From the NCBI RefSeq assembly GCF_910592395.1, contig NC_088325.1, positions 3,193,501 through 3,257,500 of the forward strand: 64,000 nucleotides of DNA. The letters run 5' to 3'. The stretch's first letter is position 1, and each line of letters opens with the position of its first letter. Position numbers and translations under genes: made by a program. The notes below the pieces were generated by a model. The model saw only the letters and a list, made by a program, of their open reading frames with translations. It searched no databases and had not been told where the DNA came from. This DNA is from Lineus longissimus (Eukaryota > Nemertea > Pilidiophora > Heteronemertea > Lineidae). Shown one piece after another: positions 1 to 12,594 of this stretch.

Positions 1-618
1 CGAGGAAGCCTCGTTGGTTTACTCGAGGTGAACCATGCATTTTCAGTGCATACAGTGGATGCACTGTCATACAAAGCGCTCTGGTATTGCAGATTATTCA
101 CTTGGATCGAGGTTACCCATCCTACAGAAAAAACACGTGGCCGGACACCGGAATCTTACGCCCCCAAATCGAGTTCATGACGAGTTCATTGCCGTCAAGT
201 ACTCGTATCTGTAATGGGTGAATGGAGGAAACTGGTGAAAGAGTCTAAAAATGATACAAAACAGAACAAAACTGATATCACAAAGTTTGATGAATTTTTA
301 TAGACTTTCCATTATGACCGACAGCCCCAATTCCTCAATCTATCATGTGCCACCTCCAATTCCCCGTGGCGCAGTTGGCATCTTTAGATTTCAGTTGCCA
401 CTATCAAGACCAACTCATACCAGTTCGCCCACACCAGTCTCCCTGGAGTCATGAATTCACAGCTTGTGAATTCTCAGTTCTAGTCTATGCTGCTGTTAGC
501 CCTTGCAATTGATATAGCCTTTAGGTCTTCGAAGATTTAGTGTGATCTGCTTCCTTGGAAATCCAACAGCAATGGTTTTACTAATTTCTGTGATGGCCAA
601 ACCTCTCGAAGCGTTTTG

Positions 619-2119
619 CTAACCAACTGGCGTAAACCGCCTTGCGTGTATTATTGTCTCCTTGCTCTGTCCTTTACACATATCTTTAATTGTCCGTACT
701 GCTGATAATAGAACGATATTAGGTAGCAGTACTATTCTGCGTTCTTTTCGATATTTACGTTGTTTCCGCGGTATCCCAATATGCCAATTTCTGACCGAAA
801 CAATGGTCACCTTATTAATCTTTGTTACAGTTTTCAAAGGAGCAAGAGGAGAGCATATGTCTCTGATAAATGTCACACTGGAAAATAAGTTTTTGTTTTT
901 ATGTAAAAGTAAAAGCGTTGATGCCTTTCGATAGTTCGAAATGTGTAAAAAATATATTTCCGGGACCGACAACACTTCCCACCACATTGTCGGTTTAGGA
1001 AAGACACGATATAGTGCAAGGACTTCTTTCTTTATCCTTTTATAGAATAAGATATGACCTTGTCGATTTACGAAATAACGTCCTTGGGAATAGCGTTTTA
1101 AACTTTGCCAATTATTCAGTTCAAAAGGGGCCTTTTGCCCGCCTATCCAAGTTATATTAAATAATGAGAGAAAATGACGATGATTTCCTTTGACAGCGCC
1201 AGATATTAAAATGATGTTTTTCAAGCTGAGCGGCGTGCCAAGAATACAATGTTTAGTTGAGCATTGGTGATGACGTGGTAGGATTATTGTGTCAAAATGA
1301 CGAGTTGATATCTCAAAACACGTTAAAGACAACCGGTGAGTGTCAATTTCCCCGCCGTAAGTGGTGGAGCAGCCATAATTTTCCGTTGCGAATATATCTG
1401 AACATTGCAGTAAAATGACAGGAAACAGACACATTATGAACGAGTGCGTAAACATTCCTTTGTTTAGGTTGGTAGACAAGTATATTTCTTAAGGCATGAA
1501 CATGTCCTCTATCATCTCGATGAACAAATAGTATCGAATTAGAATTGTCGTCAAACATAAACAGCCTGGCTTCATATTTACTCCAAATGACTGATACGGG
1601 GGGTTTGAAAACAACTGGTTCAGAAACTCTGTACGTTTGCGTTCTTTTTTCCTGAAAGAGCAGTTGTTAAAGTGTAAGTAGATGAGCGCTGCACTGCTTT
1701 TCATTCTTGTTACCACAGTACAGTGAGCCTTTAACCAGGGACCAAGAAACTTCTGGACGGAATGCCATATGGTATGATTTACTGCCACAATTAGTATCAC
1801 ATTTGACTTTGAGACGGATTTTAGCTTAACCACGATCGAGACTTGGCATGTGATAAAACCTTGCCTCTAGTTGATACATAAGCCATCCTGTAGTAATCGT
1901 TACATCTTTCCTCTCCAAACATGTTGCCTTCTCACTGTGCCGTCGGCAAACATGGCCGCCATTATTCCCTCGGGTATTAATAGTTTTGCAACTTAGCACC
2001 AAAAAGCAAACAAATGCGCAATGACACCTCGACCGCATGTTTTTATCAGCAAAACTTGGCTGAATTATTTCTCGATCATGTGTAACCTTTTTGTAAAACC
2101 TGCTTTGGGTTGGGACCAT
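619..2119 (-). pseudogene. Array gene copy A, frameshifted
   Basis: Exon 1 (2119-1865) is open, but its donor reads GC instead of GT (GAG|GCAAGG), which could still be a GC-AG intron. Exon 2 runs 1651-619 with the usual acceptor. The reading frame shifts once near 1345-1370, between the conserved NGKLWLLHH-like segment and the following ISTRHF segment; everything after it is open to the normal RRFTPVG end. It is of the same subtype as copies C and D. The single frameshift suggests recent loss, or an assembly error. Confidence 0.65.
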
Positions 2120-3352
2120 TGTCAGTTATTGCCGAAAATGTACGAGACCACAAGGCACAAGGCATGATCATGACCACTGGGCAGTATTAATCAACGTTGC
2201 ATTAATTCATCCAACATCTTGACCTAATTCAATGAAAGATCTGATTGGCTTATTCAAACAACAACATTTCAACATGAGAAAGCATCAGAACTATTTCTGT
2301 GAAGCCGAAATAGTGCCGATATTTTACAAATACATGTAATTCAATTTAACAAGCATTATTACCGGCTATTACTGTAGAAGAATTATAATAAAACACACCG
2401 TGGCAACACCTTAGATACTTTTATTGGATTTGTTAATTCGGGTTTTCCGTGAAACAGGAAACCGCTTTACCACAAGTGGTCCGTTTCAGCCAATCGACTG
2501 CTCGGAGTCGAAAGTACACCCTGCTTTATGAAATTTGGTACTATATACTATATGTACTTCCTGTAATCATCTATGTGCCGTCGACGTAACCGCAATAGCT
2601 CACCTACCGATCCCGATGGCCCAGTTGACCAGGCAACCGCCTCATAGATTGAAGGTCGAGAAGTCACCGGTGACTATAGTTCACCGTGCTTTATGAATTG
2701 TGTTACTCTACTGCCTGAGGTGTCACCTTCTTGAGGGGCGAATGTGTTGAAAGGCACTGCTGCTCAAAGGCGTTGTCGCAAGTGCTCAAATACCGAAGCT
2801 CGAGCAGTCGCTGGAGTCGAAGGTATACACCGTGCTTTATGAAATACGGCACTCTAATATCAAAACACTCTCCCTGGTTCAGGCAATGAGGCTACGCATC
2901 GCTTTATTATCAACAGAAACATAATGTGTTTTTCACGATGTTATATCCGATATCTCACCTGCATCGATCAAGTGCGTATTAAAACTAAATGATGTATTTT
3001 TGGGATAAAATGCCCTCTAGAAAAAAAAAAATTCAGGTTATTGTGTGTACCCCCCCCCCCCCCCGCACCCCAAAAAAATGTACGGAGCGTTGACCCGAAA
3101 TGTCATGAAAGTTGGAATTCTTTAAATTTTGCATCCAAATATCATCGATGGGTACTTGTAGTTTCAAAGATTGTGGTATTTCTTCTCTCTTGTAGTGAGG
3201 GAAACAAGAAATATAGTCCAAGTTTAATGTTGTCATTGCGACGAGTTGTAAATTCTTATACATTTACAAACTTTCAAAAAATGACTTAAAAAAAGCTTAA
3301 TACACATTTTAAAATAATATTTTGCCATATGATACAAACCCTTCATAAATCA

Positions 3353-4148
3353 TCAAGTCAACCGGTTTATATCCTCTTCTCCGGCGCACGCGGTGGAGCA
3401 GCCATAATTCCCCGTTGTGAATATCACTGAACATTTCAGTAAAACGAGAGGAAACAGACACATTATGAACGAGTGCGTAAACATTCCTTTGTTCAGGTTG
3501 GTAGACAAGTATATTTCTTATGGCATGAACATGTCCTCTATCATGTCGATGAACAAATAGTATCGAATTAGAATTGTCGTCAAACATAAACAGCCTGGCT
3601 TCATATTTACTCAAAATGACTGATACGGGGGGTTTGAAAACTACTGGTTCAGAAACTCTGTTCGTTTGGGTGTTTTTTTCCTGAAAGAGCAGTTGTTAAA
3701 GTGTAAGTAGATGAGAGCTGCACTGCTTTTCATTCCTGTTACCACAGTACAGTGAGCATTTAACCAGGGACCCAGATTTTTCTGTACGGAATGGTATATG
3801 GTATGATTTACTGCCACAATTAGTATCATATTTGACTTTGAGACAGATTTTACCTTAACCACGATCGAGTTTTGGCATGTGATAAAACCTTACCTCCAGT
3901 TGATACATTAGCCATCCTGTAGTAAACGTTACATCCTCCCTCTCCAAACATGTTGCCTTCTCACTGTGCAGTCGACAAACATGGCCGCCATTATGCCCTG
4001 GGGTGTTAATAGTTTTGCAACTTAGCACCAAAAAGCAAACAAATGCGCAATGACACCTCGACCGCATGTTTTTATCAGCAAAACTTGGCTGAATTATTTC
4101 TCGATCATGTGTAACCTTCGTGTAAATCCTACTTTGGGTTGGGACCAT
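3353..4148 (-). pseudogene. Array gene copy B, 3'-truncated by recombination
   Basis: Exon 1 (4148-3894) and its GTAAGG donor are intact, and exon 2 starts normally at 3680. Exon 2 is cut after about 110 codons near 3353, where it joins the late-unit CCTTCATAAATC segment. The remaining frame stops shortly after at 3309. Two thirds of exon 2 is missing. The breakpoint marks unequal exchange between misaligned units. Confidence 0.7.
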
Positions 4149-6481
4149 TGTCAGTTATTGCCGAAAATATACGAGACCACTATATTAAACACAGGGTATG
4201 ATCATGACCACTTGGCAGTATTAATCAACGTTGCATTAATTCATCCAACATATTGACCTAATTCAATCAAAGATCTGATTAGCTTTTTCAAACAACAACA
4301 TTTCAACATGAGAGAGCATCAGAACTATTTCTGTGAAGCTGAAATAGTGCGGATATTTTACAAATAATGCAATTTTATAACAAGCGTTAATGCCGGTGTA
4401 GAAGTTTAAAATGTCCTAGGATAAAATGTCCGGGAACAAAGGATTCTATTATGCGCTGAGCTATTGACGGTCATTGCCTCTATAGAACCATATGCCATAA
4501 TCTGTCAGAATACAATAGGCCCGGAAACTTTTTCTAGGGGGACAGTTTTTACTTTTACACCGGCTATAAATGTACAAGAATTACAATAAAACACACCGTG
4601 GCAACACCTTGGATACTTTTATTGAATTTCCCAATTGTAAGCAACATATTGGCACTGATCGTTCGGCCGGACAATTCATCTGGGTATTTCCGAGTATGAT
4701 TAGGACAAGCGAACATTGCCGAAAGGGAGAGGACTAAACTGAATGGGAGACTGCCGTACGAACGCACAAACTGAATCCAAACATGCTCGCTGCAGTGACA
4801 GCAAACACTCCACAAGTTGAACCTCTGTCCGAGATGCCACTTCAAAGTTTATATTTCATTCCTTTTTACTTCATTTTTGCCATCTATAGTCGATCCTTTT
4901 ATCACTTGAATTACCCTGAAACAGCGTAGTAATTCAAATTACTATACCGGCTACTGGCCGCCGGATATTGACAATAGACCCGACGAAAATCTTTGTTGGT
5001 TGGTGAAATTAAGGGGCGAATGGTTTGAAAGCCGCTGCTGTACAGTTTTTTTTTGAAAATATTGCTAACGAATCTTAAAATTTCCTGCGTCATTATATCA
5101 TGTGAAGAACGAAATCAACATGCAGAGGTTTAGAGTTTTTCTCACAATTTTTTCCCATTTTTGGCCCACCCGGTATCATAACGAAGATGTTGTAGTATCT
5201 TCTCAAAACTCGTGAGTGCAAGGAAGGCAGTGGGAATCAAATTCTCCATTGAAAAGTCAGTAAGAAATAGCATTCGCATGGTATTGGGAGCCTACATGCC
5301 GTCGACGTAACCGCTCACATACCGATCCCGATGGCCCAGTGGCTCAGGCGTCCGCCTCAGAAATGGAAGGTCGAGCAGTCGTGAGAGTCGAAGGTACACC
5401 GTGCTTTATGAAATTTGGCACTGTATACATTCGGGTAATCACCTATATATACGCCGTCGACGAAACCGCAAAAGCCCACCTACCGATCCCGATCGCCCAG
5501 TGGTCTAGGGGACCGCCTCATAAATGGAAGGTCGAGCAGTCGTGGAAGTCGAAGGTACACCGTGCTGAATGAAATGCGGCACTCTACTATTAAAACAATC
5601 TCCCTGGTTCAGGAAACGAGGCTACGCATCGCTTTAATTATTGATCAACAGAAACATAATGTGTTTTTCACGATGTTTTATCCGATATCTCACATGAATC
5701 GATCAAGTGTGGATTGAAACTAAATGCTGTGTTTTTGGGAGACAATGCCGTCTAGAAAATTCAATGTTTTTTCTCTCTTGTAGTGAGGGAAACAAGAAAT
5801 ACATACGAGTAGCCCAAGTTCAATATTGTCATTGCGACGAGTTGTAAATGCTTATACATTTACAAACTTTCAAAAAATGACTTAAAAAAGCTTAATACAC
5901 ATTTTAAGATAATAAATTGCCGGAAGATACAAAACCTTCATAAATCGTCAAAAAGGTTTTAAAAACAAGAAATATGAATCCTCAAATGAACAACGTTTCC
6001 AGGGAAACCGATCGGCTCAACCTTTTCGACCAATTATCATTTGCAAAATGCATGGCCGTACCAATTTCATGTCAACAAATTCACTGAAAAAATGTTGTAA
6101 AATGATGACTTGATCCAATGGCCTCTTTCGGTAAAGGAACTCGTAATTATATTAGAACCTCAGGGTAATATCCATGGAAATTAGCTGAATTAATCGACTT
6201 TGCCGTGCACATCAATCGTGCTGGCTGAATCATATAAATATATACTATTAACGTTGTGGCGGTGTGGTTCCAATTGTGTGCTCTCCCACTTCACACCATG
6301 TAAATAAGTTTTATAAGTGCGGGAGGGCGTGCGGTAAGGAAAATGGTCAACTTATTATTATTATTAAAAAACACTTCTATAGCGCCCTATTCATAAAAGC
6401 AATACTCTAAGGCGCTTTACATTTAAAACATTCATTCATCACAGACATGACATACGAAATATAAAAACACAGCTCCGAAAG

Positions 6482-8641
6482 TTAAGAAATACTATAATGT
6501 TGTCTAAAAAGATGTGTCTTTAAACGACCCTTAAAAGATTGAACACTTGGTGATCCTCTGATCGTTACCGGCAGTGCATTCCACAGACCAGGAGCAACTT
6601 GTCCCAATGACCTCGAGCCGTATCTTTTAGTGCGAGTCCTTGGCACAGACAAGAGGCCCTGGTCCGCGGAACGCAACTGCCGGTTTAGCACATGCACATT
6701 GTACGATAAAGCAGCAGCTTGAACTGAATACGTAAGTGGACAGGCAATAAGTGCAACCCCTGAAGAACTGGTGTAATGTGATCACGCTTCTTTGCACCGG
6801 TTACAAGTCGGGCCGCTGTGTTCTGCACCTTTTGGAGTCTTTTCAAATGATTGTCAGCTATACCATACAGGAGGCTGTTGGCATAGTCCAGTCTGGAGAT
6901 GACAGTAGCCTGGACAAGAGACTTGCATGCTGCATCTGTGAGGAATGGCTTAATGCGACTGATATTATGCATATGAAAGTGACAGACTCTTGACACATTG
7001 TTTACATGCTTTTCCATGGTGAGGCCCGAATCCAGAAAAAAACACCTAGGATTTTTACACATGATGATGGTTTTACACTGCAGTTTCCAATTGTTATGTC
7101 AAGGTTCAGCTCTTTAACAATACTTTCAAGGTGTTTAGGAAAGAAGATGGCAAAGACAGTCTTGACGTCATTTTGAGATAGACCATTTGCGATTAGCCAC
7201 GGCTTTAACTCTCGGACGCATGATTCGATGGCCTGGATAGCAGACGATATATCCTTCACTCTGACAACTACGTAGTCTTGGCTATCGTCTGCGTAAAGGT
7301 GGTATCTCAGGTTGAACTTTCGCACAATGTCGCCGATAGGTTTGGTATACATGCATTACAACTTTGGCCCTAAAACTGATCCCTGAGGGACGCCATACTT
7401 AATGGACCGCTGGTCAGACACATTATCGCCAATTCGAACCGACTGGACCCGCTCAGTCAAGTATGACCGAAACCATGCAAGGGCCGCACCTTCTATACCA
7501 AAAGAATACTCCAACCGCTTCAGCAAGATGGTATGCTCAATGGTATTAAAAGCTGATGACATATCTAACATCAATAGAAGAACGACATCACCCTTGTCTA
7601 ACCCATCCATCACATCTGATTGAACTTTGATAAGTGCAGTCTCCGTGGAATGGTAGGGCCTATACGCAGACTGCAATTGATCATGAAGACAATGAGTGTT
7701 GAGGTGGTCGCTCAGCTGTGATGCAACTACTTTCTCCAACACTTTGGAAACAAAGGGAAGGTTGGAGACAGGTCTGTAATTTTTCAATTCTTCCTTCTCC
7801 CACCCTGGCTTCTTTGGGAGTGGCCGAATGTGTGCCGTTTTTAAGTCCGTTGGAACATCAGAGTTGGCTAAGGAGGAATTTACGATTGATGTTATGGATG
7901 GTAATACATGTAATTCATTTATACAGGATTTTAACAACCATGTTGGTATGGGGTCGAGATCACATGACTTGCTTGCCGATTTAAGGATAACTTTCTTCAC
8001 CTCCACCTCTGACACAGCGGAGAAACTTGTAAACTTTGTACCAGCAAATGCAACATCGCTGACAATGGGGTCAGGTAGGCTGGATGGAGAATGGGAATCC
8101 CGAAGGCTCGAACGGATGCGCTCAACTTTGTTCAGGTAAAAATCATTGAACCTATTAGCCAATGACCTTTGGCTGGTATGAGTGGGGAGCACAACATCTT
8201 TGGATTTTCCAAGGAGTTGTCCAGTAAGCCTAAACACCGCCCCCTGATCGCGACCACAATCCTCGACCTTAGTAGAAAATAATACTCTTTTTTACTCTCA
8301 ACCAAAAGTCGATTGACACTGGCACATTGTTCACGAAAGATCTGATGGTCTACAGTTTGTCTCCATTTCCTCTCAAGTTTCCGTCGCTTCTGTTTAGCAT
8401 CCCGAAGTGAATCCGTATACCAAGGAGCGTGTGGACGAAGTGAGATTGTCTTTGTTTGCTCAGGAGCGTGCTGATCCAAAGTGGCGGCAAGAAGTGAATT
8501 GTAATTGCTGACTTTTTCTGCTGTGGACCCCACCTCTAGAATTACGTTCTCACTGTTAGTGCTAAGGTCAGCTGCAAAGCTGGGGATGTCGATCGACCTC
8601 AACTTCCGGAAAGTGACCGACTTACGTGATGCGTCTGGCAC
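6482..8641 (-). pseudogene. Reverse transcriptase of the CR1/L2-like LINE, disrupted
   Basis: The reverse transcriptase lies in several frames: linker 8641-8132, fingers and palm 8237-7356, catalytic part 7352-7002, thumb and C-terminus 7062-6482. Visible motifs are LKNYRPVSNLPF, LDMSSAFNTIEH (motif A; the first aspartate is present), GVPQGSVLGP (motif B) and HLYADDSQ (motif C, intact YADD). The C-terminal PRTRTKRYGSRS and WNALP phrases are typical of CR1/L2-type elements. A stop follows GPKL at 7356 and there are at least three frame changes, so the copy is dead. Confidence 0.85.
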
Positions 8642-8980
8642 AGAAGAAAAAACTCAGTGCGAAATGGACTGCAAAATGATCACGAGTAGGTTTTCCAAAG
8701 GATTTGCAGAAACCCGGGTCTGACACAGTTGGCGGACGGTGAAGAAACGAGTTATCCTCCCGCGTGATCACCACATCGAGCAATTGACCCCGATAGTGTG
8801 TCGGGTCCTTGACATGTTGCACCAGACCAGCAGCTTCCAATGAACTTCGAAAGACAACCGCATTGGTACACTTGTCGTCATCTAGATGAAAATTTGTGTC
8901 ACCCAAAATGAGCACAGGATCCTGGATGCGAATGTATCGGTCCAAGAAAGACGTCCATTCCTCACAGAACGTCGACACCT
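8622..8980 (-). pseudogene. Endonuclease C-terminal fragment of the LINE
   Basis: This is the C-terminal half of an APE-type endonuclease, the enzyme that nicks target DNA for target-primed reverse transcription. GDTNFHLDD (catalytic GDxN-type motif) and SDPGF followed by DHFAV (the S-D-H end motif) are visible. The N-terminal catalytic residues are missing because the element is truncated here, so the fragment cannot be active. The frame shifts into the following linker near 8630. Confidence 0.8.
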
Positions 8981-9454
8981 TTAACTTGACGTCATCAACC
9001 CGGTTATTCAGACCTCAAAACAGACGGGCAACTCCCGTTATGACCAGAGCTGCTGATGCCCGATTTTAAATGCACCCAGCGAAGATTTTTCAACAAAGCG
9101 CCAGAAAATCTCTATAAATGTCTAGAAAGCACCTGACCACGAACGAATAATGACTTCCTTCGGATCTCCGAACATTAACCAAGAGATTGACATCTGACAC
9201 ATATCATTTGATTCAGTAAGGTAGATTTAGGTAAAAAGCAAGCTGGCATTCAAAGATCGATAAAGACGACTTTGTTTACATTTGATTTGGGCGAAACCAT
9301 GGTCATTTTAATAACTCTAAATTAGCAAATAGGCTGATTAAGTAATGAATGCATTCCAATTCTTCCCTAAATCCAAATGCAAGCATTGAAATTACGAGAT
9401 ACAATGGTTTCTTGCAGTATAAGAGGATTTATGAGACTTCATAGAACGTTTTCC

Positions 9455-9475
9455 ATTGGGTGTATATAAATAATG
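9455..9475 (+). promoter_or_regulatory. TATA box of the array unit, plus strand
   Basis: CCATTGGGTGTATATAAATA combines an inverted CCAAT motif with a strong TATA box about 90 bp upstream of the hairpin region. It recurs near 14251, 20433, 38891 and 45629. Conservation in every unit supports a core promoter reading away from the array gene of the previous unit and towards the 3' end of the next one. No transcript evidence is available. Confidence 0.4.
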
Positions 9476-9551
9476 ACCCGATCGACTGTATGTGACTGTC
9501 TATGACTCTGAAGAAAACTAGGCTAGACCTGAAGTATACTCTAGTCCAGGT

Positions 9552-9655
9552 AACCTGGACCCTATCCGCCGCAAAGCAGAGGGTCGAGGAAGCCTCGTTG
9601 GTTTACCCGAGGTCAACCATGCATTGTCAGTGCTTACAGTGGATGCACTGTCATA
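9552..9655 (+). ncRNA. Candidate structured RNA region (unit 1/2 junction)
   Basis: Three consecutive stems: CCTCGACCCT pairing with AGGGTCGAGG (one mismatch here), CCTCG with CGAGG around a 10 nt loop, and CAGTGCAT with ATGCACTG around a 7 nt loop (one mismatch here). The block follows a TATA box. The structure is read from sequence only. Confidence 0.3.
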
Positions 9656-10052
9656 CCAAGCGCTCTGGTATTGCAGATTATTCACTTGGATCGAGGTTAC
9701 CTATCCTACAGAAAAACACGAGGCCGGACACTGGAATTTTACGCCGCCAAATCGAGTTGATGACGAGTTGATTACCGTCGAGTACTCGTCTCTGTAATGA
9801 GTGAATGGAGGAGACTGGTGAAAGAGTCTAAGAATAACGTAGAACGGAAGAAAACTGAAATCACAAAATTTGATGAATATTTATAGATTTTCAATTTTGA
9901 CCGACAGCCCCAATTCCTCAATCTATCATGTGCCACCTCCAATTCCCTATGGCGTAGTTGGCATCTTTATCTTTCAGTTGGCACTATCAAGACCAACTCA
10001 TACCAGTTCGCCCACACCAGTCTCCCCGGAAGAAACCTCTCGAAGTGTTTTG

Positions 10053-11581
10053 CTAACCAACTGGCGTAAACCGCCTAGCGTATTTTATTGTCTCCTTGCT
10101 CTGTCCTTTACCCATATCTTTAATTGTCCGTACGGGTGATAATAGAACGCTATTAGGTAGCAGTACTATTGAGCGTCCTTTTCGATATTTACTTCGTCCT
10201 TTTCGATATTTACTTCGTTTCGACGTTATCCCAATATGCCATTTTCTGAGCAAAACTTTGGTCACCTTATTAATCTTTGTAACAATTTTCAAAGGAGCCA
10301 GAGGAGAGCATATGTCTCTCATAAATGTTACACTGAGAAGTAAGTTTTTGTTTTTATGTGAAAATAAAAGCGTTGATTCCTTTCGATAGTTCGAAAAATG
10401 GCAAAAATATTTATACAGGACCGACAAAATTTCCAACCGCATTCTCGGTTTAGGGAAGACACGATAGAGTGCAGTGTATCCATTCTTTATCCTTTTATAG
10501 AATATGATATGATCTTGTCGACTTACGCAATAATGTCCTTTGGCAATGCATTCTAAACTTTGCCAATTATTCAGTTCAAAAATCGCATTCTGCCCGCGTA
10601 TCCAAGTTATATTAAAAATGGAGAGAAAAGGACGACGATAGCTTCCTATGACAGTGCCAGCTATTACAAAGATGTTTTTCAAGACAATGGGCACGCCAAT
10701 ATTACAATGTTTAGTTGAACATGGGTGATGACGAGGTAGGCTTATTGTGTGAAAATGACGAGTTGATATCTCAAACGACTTAAGTACAACCGGTTTGTAT
10801 CCACTTTCCCGCCGCACGTAGTAGAGCAGCCATAACTTCCCGTAATGAATATCACTGAACATTTTACTAAAACGAGAGGAAACAGACGCATTATGAACGA
10901 GTGCGTAAACATTCCTTTGTTCAGGTTGGTAGACAAGTATATTTCTTAAGGCATGAACATGTCCTCTATCATGTCGATGAACAAATAGCATCGAATTAGA
11001 ATTGTCGTCAAACATAAACAGCCTGGCTTCATATTTACTCAAAATGAATGATACGGGGGGTTTGAAAACGACTGGTTCAGAAACTCTGTACGTTTGGGTT
11101 CTTTTTTCCTGAAAGAGCAGTTGTTAAAGTGTAAGTAGATGAGATGAGAGCTGCACTGCTTTTCATTCTTGTTACCACAGTACAGTGAGCCTTTAACCAG
11201 GGACCCAGAAACTTCTGTATGGAATGCCATATGGTATGATTTACTACCACAATTTGTATCATATTTGACTTTGAGACGGATTTTTGCTATACCACGATCG
11301 AGTTTTGGCATGTGATAAAACCTTACCTCTAGTTGATACATAAGCCATCCTCTAGTAATCTTCACATCCGCCCTCTCCAAACATGTTGCCTTCTCACTAT
11401 GCATTCGGCAAACATGGCCGTCATTATGCCCTTGGGTGTTAATAGTTTTGCAACTTAGCACCAAAAAGCAAACAAATGCGCAATGACACCTCGACCGCAT
11501 GTTTTTATCAGCAAAACTTGGTTGAATTATTTCTCGATCATGTGTAACCTTTTTGTAAAACCTGCTTTGGGTTGGGACCAT
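10053..11581 (-). CDS. Array gene copy C: two-exon, putatively secreted protein of unknown function
   Basis: I do not recognise the family. Exon 1 is 11581-11327 (85 codons, ATG in ACAATGG). Exon 2 is 11108-10053 (351 codons plus stop). The intron 11109-11326 starts GTAAGG and ends after a pyrimidine tract in TTTCAG, and both junctions are phase 0. A second Met at residue 28 opens MRSRCHCAFVCFLVLSC, a plausible signal peptide, so the true start may be there. Exon 2 is rich in alternating hydrophobic and aromatic strands and has NVS/NIT-type N-glycosylation sites in related copies, which fits secretion (inference). An in-frame 21 bp duplication (10174-10215) adds seven residues. Reading through the intron is also open here to about 180 residues, because a stop present in other copies is changed. 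A CCAAT box (AGCCAATCAGA) lies upstream near 11707. Confidence 0.6.
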
Positions 11582-12594
11582 TGTCAGTTATTACCGAAAA
11601 TGTACGAGACCACTATATCAAAGACAAGGCATGATCATGACCACTAGGCAGTATTAATAAACGTTACATTAATTCATCCAACATCTTGACCTAATTCAAT
11701 CAAAGATCTGATTGGCTTTTTTCAAACAACAACATTTCAACATGAGAGAGCATCAGAACTATTTCTGTGAAGCCGAAATAGTGCCGATATTTTACAAATA
11801 CATGTAATTCAATTTTATAACAAACATTATTGCCGGCTGTTACTGTAGAAGAATTATAATAAAACACAGCGTGGCAACACCTTGGATACTTTTATTGAAT
11901 TTCCCATTTGCAAGCAACAAGTTGGCGATGATCGTTCTGCTGGACAATTGATCCGGGTATTTCCGAGTATGATTAGGACAAGCGAACATTGCCGAAAGGA
12001 AGAGGACTAAACTGAATAAGAGACTGTCGTACGAACGCACAAACTGAATCCAAACATTCTCGCGCGCTGCAGTGACGGCAAACTCTCCACAAGTTGAACC
12101 TTTGCCCGAGATGCCACTTCAAAGTTTATATTTCATTCCTTTATACTTCATTTTTGCCATTTATAGTCGATCCTTTTATCACTTGAATTACCCTGAAACA
12201 GCGTGGTATTCAAATTACTATACCGGCTACTGGTCGCTGGATATTGACAATAGACCCGACAAAATCTTTGTTGGTTGGTGAAATTAGGGGGCGAATGGTT
12301 TGAAAGGGTCTGCAGCACAGTTTTTTTTTAAATATTGCTAACAAATCTTAAAATTTGCTGAGTCATTATATCATGTGGATGAACGAAATCAATATGCAGA
12401 GGTTTAGAGTTTTTCTGACACTTTTTTTCCCATCTTGGGACCACCCGGTATCATAACGAACATGTTGTAATTTTTTTTCCAAACTCGTGAGTGCCAGGAA
12501 GGCAGTGGGAATCAAATTCTCCATTCAAAGGTCGGTAAGAAACGGCATTCGCATGGTATTGGGAGCCTACATGCCGTCGAAGTAACCGCTCACA

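Larger units (their letters stand above)
6354..8982 (-). mobile_element. 5'-truncated CR1/L2-like non-LTR retrotransposon
   Basis: A non-LTR element on the minus strand, inserted in the late part of array unit 1. Its 3' end is an ATT/AAT microsatellite tail at about 6354-6366. A short repeat AACTT lies at both borders (6349-6353 and 8983-8987) and may be the target-site duplication. The 5' end is cut inside the endonuclease domain. Confidence 0.85.
1..9584 (+). repeat. Array unit 1 (chimeric, with LINE insertion)
   Basis: It holds gene copy A, then an internal segment (about 2410-2860) otherwise seen only in unit 3 (18510-18890), then truncated gene copy B. Near 3353 the late-unit sequence is joined directly to the middle of exon 2, which looks like an unequal-recombination junction. 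The late part of the unit is interrupted by a LINE at 6354-8982. A C-homopolymer of about 15 bases lies near 3049. Confidence 0.8.

Noticed and set aside
7828-8139. Plus-strand ORFs across the first LINE
   Set aside because: They are antisense shadows of the reverse transcriptase on the minus strand.
10096-10389. Recurrent plus-strand frame (MLCPLPISLIVRT...) in each unit
   Set aside because: It is the antisense shadow of the conserved minus-strand exon 2. The plus frame is shorter and broken in several copies, and it has no splice context.
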